The notes under the pieces are model-generated. The model saw only the letters and a list, made by a program, of their open reading frames with translations, was not told the origin of the DNA and did not search any database. A program made the translations under genes and the position numbers. 20,355 nucleotides of DNA from JAUVKA01 sp964465145 (GTDB lineage: Bacteria; Bacteroidota; Bacteroidia; Bacteroidales; UBA12481), in assembly GCA_964465145.1 (NCBI GenBank), contig CAYXJR010000076.1, positions 1 through 20,355 on the forward strand, read 5' to 3'. This document shows positions 1 through 8,290 of the stretch, in pieces; within the stretch, counting starts at the first letter, position 1; the number at the start of each line of letters is the position of its first letter.

Positions 1-67
1 TACCTTTAAAGGGTACAACTTTATTACCAAATAAATACCCTGCTAAACAGTTACCTAATAAATATAT

Positions 68-120
68 AATGTAGAGACGCATAATAACTATGCGTCTCCA
101 TAACAATGCGTCTCTACATT
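68..120. repeat. Palindromic intergenic repeat with two alternative hairpins, possible terminator
   Basis: A 15-bp arm at 68-82 (AATGTAGAGACGCAT) is perfectly inverted at 106-120. A second copy of the right arm lies between them: 89-98 pairs with 74-83 as a 10-bp stem with a 5-nt loop. The unit can therefore fold as one long or one short hairpin. It ends directly against the stop codon (121-123) of the minus-strand T9SS gene, so it could end that transcript. GTAGAGACGC-type palindromes resemble dispersed REP-like repeats that I recall from bacterial intergenic regions; dispersal in this genome is inferred. Confidence 0.75.
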
Positions 121-2016
121 TTATCTTATTATCATCCTTTTGGTTTGTCTGAAATCCCCGGCCTCAAGCGTATAAAAATACAGGCCGGCATCAAGGTCAG
201 TATTGCTGAAAACAGCTGAGTGTTTTCCTGCCTGTTTTGTCCCTTCCTCAAGCAATCGCACTGTCCGTCCGCTGATATCCTTTATTTCAATAATAACTGA
301 TTCTTCTTTTGCCAGGGTATATCCGATCCGTGTTTCCCCGGCAAAGGGGTTTGGATAGTTTTGGGAAAGGGAGCTTAGATTAGTGCTGTTTGGTATACCA
401 TCAATAATATTCTCATGATTATCGATATTCAACCTTATCATCTTGTTGTAATTTGATCCCTGAGTCCATACACCGCTATAGGTTTCATACCACCATTGTT
501 TATCAAAAGAATCCGGGTAAGTCTGGGTGCTTCCAATCCAGAAGGTATCTCCCCGGTTAACAATATCATCTTGCTCAATATAGGTCCAGAATTGGACTCC
601 TGCAATGTACCTTCTGCCTTCTGTCATGAATTCTCCTATTCCGTCAGGATCAATAGGAAGGGTAACCCAACCTTGTTCCAGAATAGTGGAATCCACCCAC
701 ATTATCTCAGAACTGACCAGTTCAACCATTTCTAACTCATCACCTTCACCAGTTTTAATTTCTATAAGAACAAACCTGAAATCAACATCCATATTGCTTC
801 GGGATATAAACACAGATATAGAGCTAGCGGTACAATCTTCAATTGGATTAAACTCAACCCCCATTATATCACCTTCATGAGTGTTTTGATAATAATTCCT
901 CCATGGACTTTCATTTGCTTCGCTTACATCAGGAGTGCGGGCAAAAACACTGTCGGTTACATGGAAATAATAGGATTGAACATTATTCTGAGTGGCCTGG
1001 TCATCCTCGTCTCCCAGCATACTAAAAGTGATATCATAATGGCCAAAATCCACCGGGGTATAATTATCCTCAATAAAAAGGGTATCTGCCGGATCGCCAA
1101 AAGAAACATAAGGTATCGATTCAGAGCTGGCATTGTATTGCTCTACATTATTTTTGTTGATAACAACATTTAAATGGACATTGTTCAAATCATAATCTCC
1201 ATAATTAATTACGCTGCCCTCGAATCCCCCCAGGGGCATGATTTGGGTCTTTGGCATCATATAATAAAACCCGGGGGCATCTTCAGAATTGTCGTCAATC
1301 AATTGAACATCCCAATGGTTCATTTTCAGATCATAGTCCCATCCTTCATAAAGAATAATATCATCAAGCATCCAGAAATACAGCATTGAGCCATCCCATG
1401 TTATTTTGATGGTTACATTTGCCTGTCCACCAGCAACATCAGATAAGTTGGCAGTATAATCAGCTACTTCATTATTTGTCAGGTTTAGGACATTAGTTCC
1501 AGAGCCTGTACCCATTTTGAGATCGAACTCAGCCCAGTGAGCGCCATTGTCGTTAGATACCTCGATGACCATCCTCGGGCTGTTGAAGTATTTAAACATC
1601 TGCTGCAGGCCGATAATAACGGATGGGTGGTTGCTGCAATCCAGTTTAGGCAAAGTAATTGAACTGTTGACAAATAACATTTCCATATAATCTTTATAGG
1701 CATTTAAATTGTCAAGGTCGATAGACAGAAAGCCGTTCTCCCCTGTGCTGGAGTTCAGAATATAACCACCATCACGATGAGAAAAGGGCCCCTGCATACT
1801 ATCCTTGGTCCACACCCAGACATATCCGTTATCATCTGATGAGTTATCTTCTATAAGCCAACCCTCCGGGGCAGTCCAACCTTTCGGATCAACTGGACTT
1901 TCCCAATCAAAATGCTCTTCCCAGAAAACCTGTCCATCACCCTTAAGGTTCTTAACCTGGGAAAATACTGAGGTGAAAATGATCATTGATAAAGCAATAA
2001 GTACTAATCGTTTCAT
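121..2016 (-). CDS. T9SS type A sorting domain-containing secreted protein (631 aa)
   Basis: A secreted or surface protein exported by the Sec system and then by the type IX system; its specific function is not recognisable. A signal peptide covers about residues 1-19 (MKRL, hydrophobic core, cleavage near VFSQ). Residues about 30-230 look like a jelly-roll/MAM-like module containing FWEEHFDW and a WMLDDI motif. A CARDB-like beta domain (about 230-360) and a second jelly-roll (about 370-535) follow. The last 80 residues, from QNYPNPF at 552 to KRMIIR, are a T9SS type A sorting domain, expected to be removed on export with attachment to lipopolysaccharide or release. The protein is collinear with the 644-aa product at 3958-5892, so the two are paralogues. 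The palindromic repeat lies directly after the stop. No catalytic motif was seen; adhesin or binding roles are inference. Confidence 0.9.
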   Translation of the reverse strand: MKRLVLIALSMIIFTSVFSQVKNLKGDGQVFWEEHFDWESPVDPKGWTAPEGWLIEDNSSDDNGYVWVWTKDSMQGPFSHRDGGYILNSSTGENGFLSIDLDNLNAYKDYMEMLFVNSSITLPKLDCSNHPSVIIGLQQMFKYFNSPRMVIEVSNDNGAHWAEFDLKMGTGSGTNVLNLTNNEVADYTANLSDVAGGQANVTIKITWDGSMLYFWMLDDIILYEGWDYDLKMNHWDVQLIDDNSEDAPGFYYMMPKTQIMPLGGFEGSVINYGDYDLNNVHLNVVINKNNVEQYNASSESIPYVSFGDPADTLFIEDNYTPVDFGHYDITFSMLGDEDDQATQNNVQSYYFHVTDSVFARTPDVSEANESPWRNYYQNTHEGDIMGVEFNPIEDCTASSISVFISRSNMDVDFRFVLIEIKTGEGDELEMVELVSSEIMWVDSTILEQGWVTLPIDPDGIGEFMTEGRRYIAGVQFWTYIEQDDIVNRGDTFWIGSTQTYPDSFDKQWWYETYSGVWTQGSNYNKMIRLNIDNHENIIDGIPNSTNLSSLSQNYPNPFAGETRIGYTLAKEESVIIEIKDISGRTVRLLEEGTKQAGKHSAVFSNTDLDAGLYFYTLEAGDFRQTKRMIIR

Positions 2017-2130
2017 CCTTATAATGATTTAAAATTAAAATTGATTAAGTGCATAACTGAATCTCAAAATTCAACAAGTTTTCTAACATAGCCAAATTTG
2101 ATCCCTAGAAATGTGTGTAAAAAAATAAGT

Positions 2131-2607
2131 TTATTGATATAAACCCGTGCCGGGAGGATCAGCTAGTCTGGAATCAAACTGTGATAATCCTTCTATGATC
2201 TTTTCGGCCAGTTTTCTATACCCCAATGTTGTGTAGTGCACATTATCCGCTGCAGTGCCATAAAGGGTATGAACCTCTTTCGAATACTCATATATATCAT
2301 TCACCTTATCACGCTGGCCCTGTTCCTTTGAGTCTTCATGCCGGTAGGCCAGATCCCACAATCCCCAGTTAAACTGAACGATGTCCCAATCTTCTTCTCC
2401 AATCCATTCTTGAATCTTTTCCATGCCTGTTCCAGTATGCTGGGCGTTTCCCTCATTGTGGGATACAATTGCTTTTCCCCCTAACAATTCCTTCACGTGA
2501 GGAGTGTATCCGATTGAGATTGAATCCCCGATAATTAGAATCTTTGGAGGTGGCTTTGTACATCCTAACAGTACTGATATTAAGATGATGGTTATTATAT
2601 ATTTCAT
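2131..2607 (-). CDS. Short SGNH/GDSL-type hydrolase lipoprotein, apparently internally deleted (158 aa)
   Basis: A predicted exported esterase of the SGNH superfamily. An LLGC lipobox (Cys16) suggests a lipoprotein. Block I is IIGDSISIGYT with nucleophile Ser29. FNWGLWDL contains the block III Asn80, and ADNVHYTTLGY supplies Asp121 and His124 of the catalytic triad. Relatives I recall run to about 220-260 residues, with roughly 65-70 residues between the conserved RDKVN stretch and the INDLY stretch. Here RDKVN (99-103) joins straight to DIYEYS (104-109), so the segment with a core strand and helix is missing while the frame stays open. It may be a degraded gene or a minimal enzyme. It lies 221 nt downstream of the sialidase gene on the same strand, where a sialate or glycan O-acetylesterase role would fit, but that is inference. 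Confidence 0.75.
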   Translation of the reverse strand: MKYIITIILISVLLGCTKPPPKILIIGDSISIGYTPHVKELLGGKAIVSHNEGNAQHTGTGMEKIQEWIGEEDWDIVQFNWGLWDLAYRHEDSKEQGQRDKVNDIYEYSKEVHTLYGTAADNVHYTTLGYRKLAEKIIEGLSQFDSRLADPPGTGLYQ

Positions 2608-2786
2608 GAATCGAAAATAATAAAATATATAAACCCCGAAACATGATTATTACATCCTGGCCAAACTCAGGCATAAAATATGTATTGTAATGGTAATGAA
2701 GAGGTAAAGGTTTCTGGAAGCTGAGGGGCTTAATTTAAAATAGTGATATCTTATGGCACTCACTTCACAGGTTGTGATGCAATTAC

Positions 2787-2828
2787 AGGTTGCAGGTTAC
2801 AAGTTGCAGGTTGCAGGTTACAGGTTAC
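2787..2828. repeat. Six tandem heptamers (AGGTTRC)
   Basis: Six 7-bp units lie head to tail: AGGTTGC (2787), AGGTTAC (2794), AAGTTGC (2801), AGGTTGC (2808), AGGTTAC (2815) and AGGTTAC (2822). Variation is almost confined to one G/A position. The array ends at 2828, directly against the sialidase stop codon at 2829-2831, so on the minus strand it is the first 42 nt of the 3' flank. A looser AGGTTGTG lies just outside at 2769-2776. Heptameric tandem repeats of this kind can change copy number by slippage. Confidence 0.9.
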
Positions 2829-3944
2829 CTAATTCCCAAATTCCCCAACATCAATACTCTTGAACACTATCGTTTCGTATGGTGAATTCGCCCCAGCCTC
2901 GTAAAAACATCCCAATAATCTTTTTCTTATAATAGTGATGTCGGAATAGGCAGATGGCCCTGCATGTAATTGGATGGAGTCTGTCCAGGAAAAGGACTGA
3001 TCACAGCTTATTTTAAGAGTCATATTTTCCCTATTATTCTGATTGGAAGGATTGCTGAAGAAGTATAGACTTTCACCCTGTTTTTTCCAGGTGCTTCTGA
3101 TCAGGCTAGCCTGGCATATTGGTTCCGGCAACAGAGTATCTGAGTAAATATTGGACCAGGTATCTCCCCCATCGTTAGAGATACTTATCTTCCTTGCTTT
3201 TTGAGCCCGATCATAATTCCTCATATTTAAAAGTAATTTCCCATCATCTAATTCAGTAACAGTACATTCATTCACCTGGTGCTGAGGAGTACTACCACCA
3301 AGAATCCAGGATTTTCCGTGGTCATCGGAGTATATGATGTGGCTGTAATATTGTTTTGTTACTGCCTCAATATGATCACATGGGATAACCAGCCGGCCTT
3401 TATTGTTCCCATTTTTTAATTGTATCCCGTGAACAGGCCCAGTGGCATACCATGTCCAGTTTTCTCCTTTGGCCGTCTTTGTAATTTCCTTCGGCCCTGA
3501 CCAGCTTTTACCGTCATTTTCTGAATGTATTACAAAAACTCTTCTTGTATCCTCACTGGTCTGGTCAATTATACGCGATTCATGGTCGGATCCCAGATTC
3601 CAGGTGCTTAACAGCCAGATTGTTCCAGTCTTTTTATCAACTACCGGCGCAGGATTTCCACATACATTCTCGCCCCCATCCCAAACAACCTGAACGGGCC
3701 CCCAGCTTTTCCCCCTATCAGTTGAGCGCCTCAATACCAGATCAATATCACCCGTATCAGAACAGCTGTTTTTACGGGCTTCAGCAAAAGCCAGCAGAGT
3801 GCCTTTAGTGGTTGTTACGATTGCCGGGATACGAAAACAGGCATAGCCATCCTGCCCCTGTTGAAATAAAACCTGTTCTGTTTCAGAAACTTGTGAGCAA
3901 GAAATTACAGAAAGCAAGAGAATTACAGGCATCAATCTTTTCAT
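2829..3944 (-). CDS. Exo-alpha-sialidase (neuraminidase, GH33-type) lipoprotein (371 aa)
   Basis: Predicted to hydrolyse terminal sialic acids from glycoconjugates outside the inner membrane. The signal peptide ends in VISC (lipobox Cys16). The catalytic set of a six-bladed sialidase can be read in order: Arg38 in FRIP, Arg57 in AEAR, acid/base Asp63 in the SDTGDID stretch, Glu226 in NECTV, Arg242 in MRNYD, Arg305 before ENMTL, and nucleophile Tyr333 in SAYSD. Four Asp-boxes (SxDxGxxW type) start near residues 74, 141, 206 and 256. The ATG is 13 nt after the stop of the upstream T9SS gene and a purine-rich AGGGGAGA sits ahead of it, so the two genes are probably cotranscribed. No sialic-acid catabolic or transport genes lie in this window. 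The assignment rests on complete active-site residues and normal length. Confidence 0.93.
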   Translation of the reverse strand: MKRLMPVILLLSVISCSQVSETEQVLFQQGQDGYACFRIPAIVTTTKGTLLAFAEARKNSCSDTGDIDLVLRRSTDRGKSWGPVQVVWDGGENVCGNPAPVVDKKTGTIWLLSTWNLGSDHESRIIDQTSEDTRRVFVIHSENDGKSWSGPKEITKTAKGENWTWYATGPVHGIQLKNGNNKGRLVIPCDHIEAVTKQYYSHIIYSDDHGKSWILGGSTPQHQVNECTVTELDDGKLLLNMRNYDRAQKARKISISNDGGDTWSNIYSDTLLPEPICQASLIRSTWKKQGESLYFFSNPSNQNNRENMTLKISCDQSFSWTDSIQLHAGPSAYSDITIIRKRLLGCFYEAGANSPYETIVFKSIDVGEFGN

Positions 3945-3957
3945 TTTTCAATCTCCC

Positions 3958-5892
3958 CTACCTAACCACCATCCTCTTTGTTTCCCTGAATTTACCGGAA
4001 CTCAAGGTATAGTAATAAACCCCGGCTTCCATATCCTCTGCATTGAGGGTATATTCATGCAATCCTGCTGATTGGCCAGCCAGGTTTTCCTCAGTTACTT
4101 TCCTTCCTGTAAGATCAAAAACTACAAGCTGAACTGCACCTGGATGAGCCAGGTTATAGCTAAAACTTGTTTGACCGTTAAAAGGATTTGGATAATTCTG
4201 TCCCAACCATGATCCTGACGATTCAGTTGTAACAACATCATCAATAAGATTCGAATCATCATTCAGGTGCATTCTTACCATCACTAAATCATTGCCTAAA
4301 GTATACCATGCATCATCTTCAGACATATACATATAGCTTTTACCACTCGGATAGTAATTGTCACGGTCTGAACCAAGATGGTAACGATGGGAATCGTAAG
4401 CTTCCTCAAAATCCATATTATTCCAGAGTTCTATCGCCACAATATATGTTTTTCCTGCTTCAAGAAATTCTCCTTCTCCATCTTTTTCAAGAGGTAAGGT
4501 CACCCAGTGTTCCTTCAGGTAGGTTGAATCCATATCCACCATTTCGCTGCTTAGGAGCTCAAAAAAATCACCCGTTTCTTCATCGATACCCAGGAGGACC
4601 ATTCTGAAACTGCAGAGAATATCGGCGCTATTAATATAGACTGCCAGTGAATTAACCTCAGCGTCTTGTATTATTGTATATTCAGTTCCCATCATATCTC
4701 CTTCATGTTGATGTGTGTACCAACCCCAGGTAGAAAATGTTACTTCTGGATCCTCATCGCAGCGTGAGAATAAGCTGTCGGTTACCATAAAAGGTATTGA
4801 GGCATAATTATCGAATGGCCTCTCATCTTCATTTTCTGAAAGGAGGGAAAAGTCCATCTGGTAATGGCCGAAATCCCCGGGCATAAACTGTTCTTCAAAT
4901 TTAAGTGTGTCAACTACAAGTGGATAGGAAATAATTGTATTGGAATTTGCGTCCCAAATCACCTCATTGTTTTTAGTAACTGTAGCATTAAGGTGGGTTC
5001 CCCACTGCTCCTGATTACCAAAGTTGTTAACTATACCGTACAATATATAGCTAGAAAGTTGAGTATGTGGCAAGGCATAAAAGAATCCTTCCGGATCATC
5101 AATCCCATTGTCATAATCAGCTTCATAGTAAAGCATTTGCAGGTCATAATCCCAACCATCCATAAAAACAATATCATCGATCATCCAGTGATATAATCTT
5201 GCTTCTCTCCAGGTAATCTTGAACTGAACTTCAGGCATTCCTGCAGCAACATCAGTGATATTGATATAGAGATCAACCTTTTCCCCATTTCCGATTCCAC
5301 CAACCCGCTCATTGTAAAGAGTACCCATCTCCATATCGAAAGTAGCCCAGTGGACTCCGTTATCGTTGGTTACTTCAAAGAGTTGCACTGAGGATGACCA
5401 GTATCTAAAGTTTTGCTCCAACCTAACCAATACGGATGAATGGCCGCTGCAATCAATTTTAGTGCTGATGATTGAATTGTCAACTGATATGAAGTCATTA
5501 TAGTCAGTTAAATCTTGATTATATCCGCCCATATTTAGAGCCAGGAAACCATTTGCCCCTGAGGTGGACTGCATAGGTGCTTCGGCTGTATAAGCTCCAA
5601 TAAGGCTATCCCTGGCCCATTGCCAATTGAAACCTACGTCGGTTGGATCTTCCAGCGCCCAGCCATCAGGAAGGAACCAGCCGATACCGGAGGTGGAATC
5701 TCCCCAGTCGAATTGTTCTTCCCAGAAAATATCGCCTCCGCCCTTTAATTGATTTTGTTGCTGCATAGTTTTTATATTGCTAATACCAGGCGGATCAAAT
5801 GATGGAGGTTTTTCAAATACAAGAGGTCTGATTTGAGCCATCAGAAAAGTACTTAGGGTAATCATCAAAATAAATAGTGTAAATTTCTTCAT
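3958..5892 (-). CDS. T9SS type A sorting domain-containing secreted protein (644 aa), paralogue of the gene at 121-2016
   Basis: A Sec- and type IX-exported protein of unknown specific role. A signal peptide spans about residues 1-19 (ending TFLMAQ), followed by a roughly 30-residue segment absent from the paralogue. The mature part has the same order as the 631-aa protein: a jelly-roll/MAM-like module opening with FWEEQFDWGD and containing WMIDDI, a CARDB-like beta domain, a second jelly-roll containing HEGDMMGTEY, and a type A sorting domain from QNYPNPF (565) to KRMVVR (644). The shared blocks indicate duplication followed by divergence. It is first in a probable two-gene transcript, with the sialidase starting 13 nt after its stop, so the proteins may act on the same host or environmental glycan. 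No catalytic signature was seen. No clear TAnnTTTG box was seen in the 192-bp divergent gap upstream. Confidence 0.9.
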   Translation of the reverse strand: MKKFTLFILMITLSTFLMAQIRPLVFEKPPSFDPPGISNIKTMQQQNQLKGGGDIFWEEQFDWGDSTSGIGWFLPDGWALEDPTDVGFNWQWARDSLIGAYTAEAPMQSTSGANGFLALNMGGYNQDLTDYNDFISVDNSIISTKIDCSGHSSVLVRLEQNFRYWSSSVQLFEVTNDNGVHWATFDMEMGTLYNERVGGIGNGEKVDLYINITDVAAGMPEVQFKITWREARLYHWMIDDIVFMDGWDYDLQMLYYEADYDNGIDDPEGFFYALPHTQLSSYILYGIVNNFGNQEQWGTHLNATVTKNNEVIWDANSNTIISYPLVVDTLKFEEQFMPGDFGHYQMDFSLLSENEDERPFDNYASIPFMVTDSLFSRCDEDPEVTFSTWGWYTHQHEGDMMGTEYTIIQDAEVNSLAVYINSADILCSFRMVLLGIDEETGDFFELLSSEMVDMDSTYLKEHWVTLPLEKDGEGEFLEAGKTYIVAIELWNNMDFEEAYDSHRYHLGSDRDNYYPSGKSYMYMSEDDAWYTLGNDLVMVRMHLNDDSNLIDDVVTTESSGSWLGQNYPNPFNGQTSFSYNLAHPGAVQLVVFDLTGRKVTEENLAGQSAGLHEYTLNAEDMEAGVYYYTLSSGKFRETKRMVVR

Positions 5893-6084
5893 AAGAATGA
5901 TCTTTGGGGGGTTAAATAATGTTCTAATTTACATTTTTCCGGGCTGATCACATGCAAATAATAACGCATTCATTTATTTTTTTTACTCGATTATCAAGGC
6001 ATATTACTGTTAGTACACTATTTCATATTTTTTGGCAGATGATTTGCGATACACTAGCAGATGTTTCATTAAAAATCAAATGCC

Positions 6085-7227
6085 ATGAAAAAACTGATCA
6101 TTATCGCTCTAATCCTGGCAGCCGGATTAACTGCCTATCCACAGAGCTCCAGATCGTCACAAGCTGCGAAAAGCAGTAAAGGCAGCAGTTCACAGGTGGC
6201 AAGCCGCTCTTCATCCAAGAGCAGCTCGAACCAGGTAAAAAAATCCAATAATAACCAAAGCAATTCAAAGGCTACTGCTTCCAGGACTGCTTCATCTTCA
6301 CGCTCTGCGGTAAAAAGCAGCAGCGGATCAAACAGGTCAACTGCTCCAAAAGCTACTCAGAGCCGTTCCTCAAGCACCAACAACCGTTCAAGTGCTGTTA
6401 AATCTAACAATAAACAAATCATACAGAGTGGAAATGCACGCCAGGCTGTTCCTTCGAAAATCAATAATAGTGAGCGTGGAAGATCACAATCGAGCACGGT
6501 CAAAACCCATGATGATAATGGCAACAACCAAGGAAGAAGGGATGACAACAGCTCCTACAATCGCTCCGATCGCCAGGGCAATAAGACCTATGTTCGCAAT
6601 GACGGCAGAGAGTTTCGTCACCAAAACGATGAAGTCTTTACCCGCAATCGATATAGGACTGACTACAGGGATGAAGCAAGCCTTAGAAGATCCAATGAAT
6701 TCCTAAGGGTTCACAACGATTATTACAACTGGTACAGCAGGCGCCACGTTCGCAATGTAGTTGTATACAATCACTTCTATCGTCCATTGTCGATAGAAAT
6801 TCGTAGAGTAAGATATCCTTACAGGGTGCCGGTTCACCTGGATCTATGCTGGACTCCTTATCTGCACAACAGTTTCATGTACTACTATCCTCTTCACGAT
6901 AACTGGAATACTAACTTTGGTGATTATATTGAAACTGCATCTTCCTATGAGGCAATGAATTACGTGGGGTCTGTTAAAAGAGTTTATGGCAAAGTAGAAG
7001 AAGTCTTTTACTCTCCTGAGGACCAGACTTACACCTTATACTTTGGAGCCCCTTACCCTTATCACGACTTCAGTGTAGTGGTACCAAGAGGTGTAGCCAA
7101 GAGTTTTAGCTGGAGCCCGTCCTGGTACTTTGAAGACGAACATGTTTGGGTGGTGGGTTTAATCGAGGTGTGGGAAGGAAAACCGGAGATTGTACTGCAT
7201 GATGAGCAACAGATCAGAAGATATTAA
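6085..7227 (+). CDS. Exported Ser/Asn-rich low-complexity protein with conserved C-terminal domain (380 aa)
   Basis: Not a protein I can name. A signal peptide is clear (residues 1-20, ending TAYPQ). Residues about 21-165 are low complexity, dominated by Ser, Asn, Gln, Lys and Arg, and probably a disordered, strongly basic linker. Residues 165-235 are rich in Arg, Asp and Tyr. The rest is a compact Tyr/Trp-rich region; the last 88 residues (293-380) read as a beta-rich domain with GKVEEVFY, YFGAPYPYHDFSVVVP and VWVVGLIEVWEGKPEIVL, resembling small OB-fold domains in which an FG..YP motif precedes a late GxIxxYxGxPxI strand. An envelope-associated or nucleic-acid/polysaccharide-binding role is inference. 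It is divergent from the T9SS gene upstream and followed by its own hairpin. There is no Shine-Dalgarno sequence before the ATG. Confidence 0.8.
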   Translation: MKKLIIIALILAAGLTAYPQSSRSSQAAKSSKGSSSQVASRSSSKSSSNQVKKSNNNQSNSKATASRTASSSRSAVKSSSGSNRSTAPKATQSRSSSTNNRSSAVKSNNKQIIQSGNARQAVPSKINNSERGRSQSSTVKTHDDNGNNQGRRDDNSSYNRSDRQGNKTYVRNDGREFRHQNDEVFTRNRYRTDYRDEASLRRSNEFLRVHNDYYNWYSRRHVRNVVVYNHFYRPLSIEIRRVRYPYRVPVHLDLCWTPYLHNSFMYYYPLHDNWNTNFGDYIETASSYEAMNYVGSVKRVYGKVEEVFYSPEDQTYTLYFGAPYPYHDFSVVVPRGVAKSFSWSPSWYFEDEHVWVVGLIEVWEGKPEIVLHDEQQIRRY

Positions 7228-7264
7228 AAAGCAGAGTTTATATCCTATATAGCCAGCAATGGCC

Positions 7265-7300
7265 AAAGGGCCGTCTCTCTAACAAAAGGGATGGCCCTTT
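7265..7300 (+). terminator. Hairpin terminator downstream of the Ser/Asn-rich gene
   Basis: AAAGGGCCGTCTCT (7265-7278) pairs with AGGGATGGCCCTTT (7287-7300) as a 14-bp stem with two G-U pairs and an 8-nt loop. The GC-rich core is flanked by A and T runs. It starts 37 nt after the stop codon of the gene ending at 7227. The U-tract is short (TTT inside the stem, then CCACATTT), so efficiency is uncertain. Confidence 0.7.
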
Positions 7301-7393
7301 CCACATTTAATGGTAATGCACACAGTCGCCATCTCTTTAGATACCAATGTTGGAAGAGGTGCAATTTTTAAAATGAAAAAAGGCTATAATAAT

Positions 7394-7401
7394 TACCTTT
7401 G
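7394..7401 (+). promoter_or_regulatory. Bacteroidota -7 box TACCTTTG for the TonB-like gene
   Basis: TACCTTTG matches the Bacteroidota sigma -7 consensus TAnnTTTG exactly and lies 25 nt before the ATG at 7427. No convincing TTTG -33 element is seen 19-20 nt upstream (the sequence there is A-rich). Confidence 0.65.
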
Positions 7402-7426
7402 CAAATCAATAGGCTGTCCGTGATAA

Positions 7427-8290
7427 ATGGGAAAGATAAAAAGAATTTTTAGCCATATATACAGAACCTTATCCAAAGGATTTACACTTTTGGGAGATGC
7501 TTTGGAGAAGCCTATGGCCGGATTGGACCTGATGGTTAATCGTATGCCTATATCAGACCAGGCGAAACATAATTTTTCCGTCAGCAAGTATGGGATTTTG
7601 GGTACTATTTCCTTTCATCTGATTTTGTTGGTACTAATCCTCGCTTTCAAAATTAATGGAGAAAGATCCACAAAACCCTCGGGCATTATTTTTGACTTAA
7701 AAACCCTGGAGGAACTTAGCCGGATGCAAGTGGAAGTTCCTAAGTTGCCTGATCAAACAGCTGAACAGGCTCGAAATATTGCAGTTGACCAGAAAGAAGA
7801 CAGGGTTGAAAGTTTTGAAGATTACAAGAATTATCAGAGGCCCGACCAGGTGGTGGACAATCTTGCCAAAAGTAATGTTGATCAAGCGGTTAAAAATATT
7901 ATTGAGGAAAATAATTTGAATCCCAATAATGATGAACTTCCTGATATTGGAACTGAAGAGTTAAAGATGTTCCGTGCTGACAAAATCAAGGAAGAGCAGG
8001 TATACAAGGGAGCTACAAATATCTATTATAATCTTGAAGGCCGTGAGGTAGTCCACCTGGAAGTCCCTGTATATAAATGTGAAGGCGGCGGATTGGTAAA
8101 ATTGGATATTCGTGTTAATCGAAGGGGGAAAGTGGAATGGGTTTCTGTGGATAATGCTGAATCTGAGACAGCTGACCCCTGCTTGATTGAAGCTGCTAAG
8201 AATGCTGCTATGAAAACCAGGTTTACACTAAATCAAGCTGCACCGCTGCTTCAGCAAGGATCTCTTTCCTATCGTTTCATAGCTCAATAA
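7427..8290 (+). CDS. TonB-like energy transducer / TonB C-terminal domain protein (287 aa)
   Basis: A predicted inner-membrane protein that spans the periplasm, as TonB-type proteins do to energise outer-membrane receptors. A cytoplasmic N-terminal part of about 54 residues is unusually long for TonB. One membrane helix (about 55-75, YGILGTISFHLILLVLILAF) is followed by an acidic Glu/Asn/Gln-rich periplasmic linker (80-200) and a C-terminal domain (about 205-287). The latter has the Bacteroidota-type LEVPVYKCEGGG stretch, then a strand like VKLDIRVNRRGKVEWVSV and a helix EAAKNAAMKTRF, as in TonB C-terminal folds. The Pro-rich linker of classical TonB is absent and no ExbB/ExbD genes are nearby, so an accessory envelope role is possible. 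The stop overlaps the stop of the convergent ATPase gene by 7 nt. Confidence 0.75.
   Translation: MGKIKRIFSHIYRTLSKGFTLLGDALEKPMAGLDLMVNRMPISDQAKHNFSVSKYGILGTISFHLILLVLILAFKINGERSTKPSGIIFDLKTLEELSRMQVEVPKLPDQTAEQARNIAVDQKEDRVESFEDYKNYQRPDQVVDNLAKSNVDQAVKNIIEENNLNPNNDELPDIGTEELKMFRADKIKEEQVYKGATNIYYNLEGREVVHLEVPVYKCEGGGLVKLDIRVNRRGKVEWVSVDNAESETADPCLIEAAKNAAMKTRFTLNQAAPLLQQGSLSYRFIAQ

Noticed and set aside
2787..2828. Heptamer array considered as a CRISPR remnant
   Set aside because: Units are 7 bp with no spacers and no cas genes are present.
6392..6706. 104-codon plus-strand frame within the Ser/Asn-rich gene
   Set aside because: An alternative frame of a low-complexity coding region with no start signal or domain.
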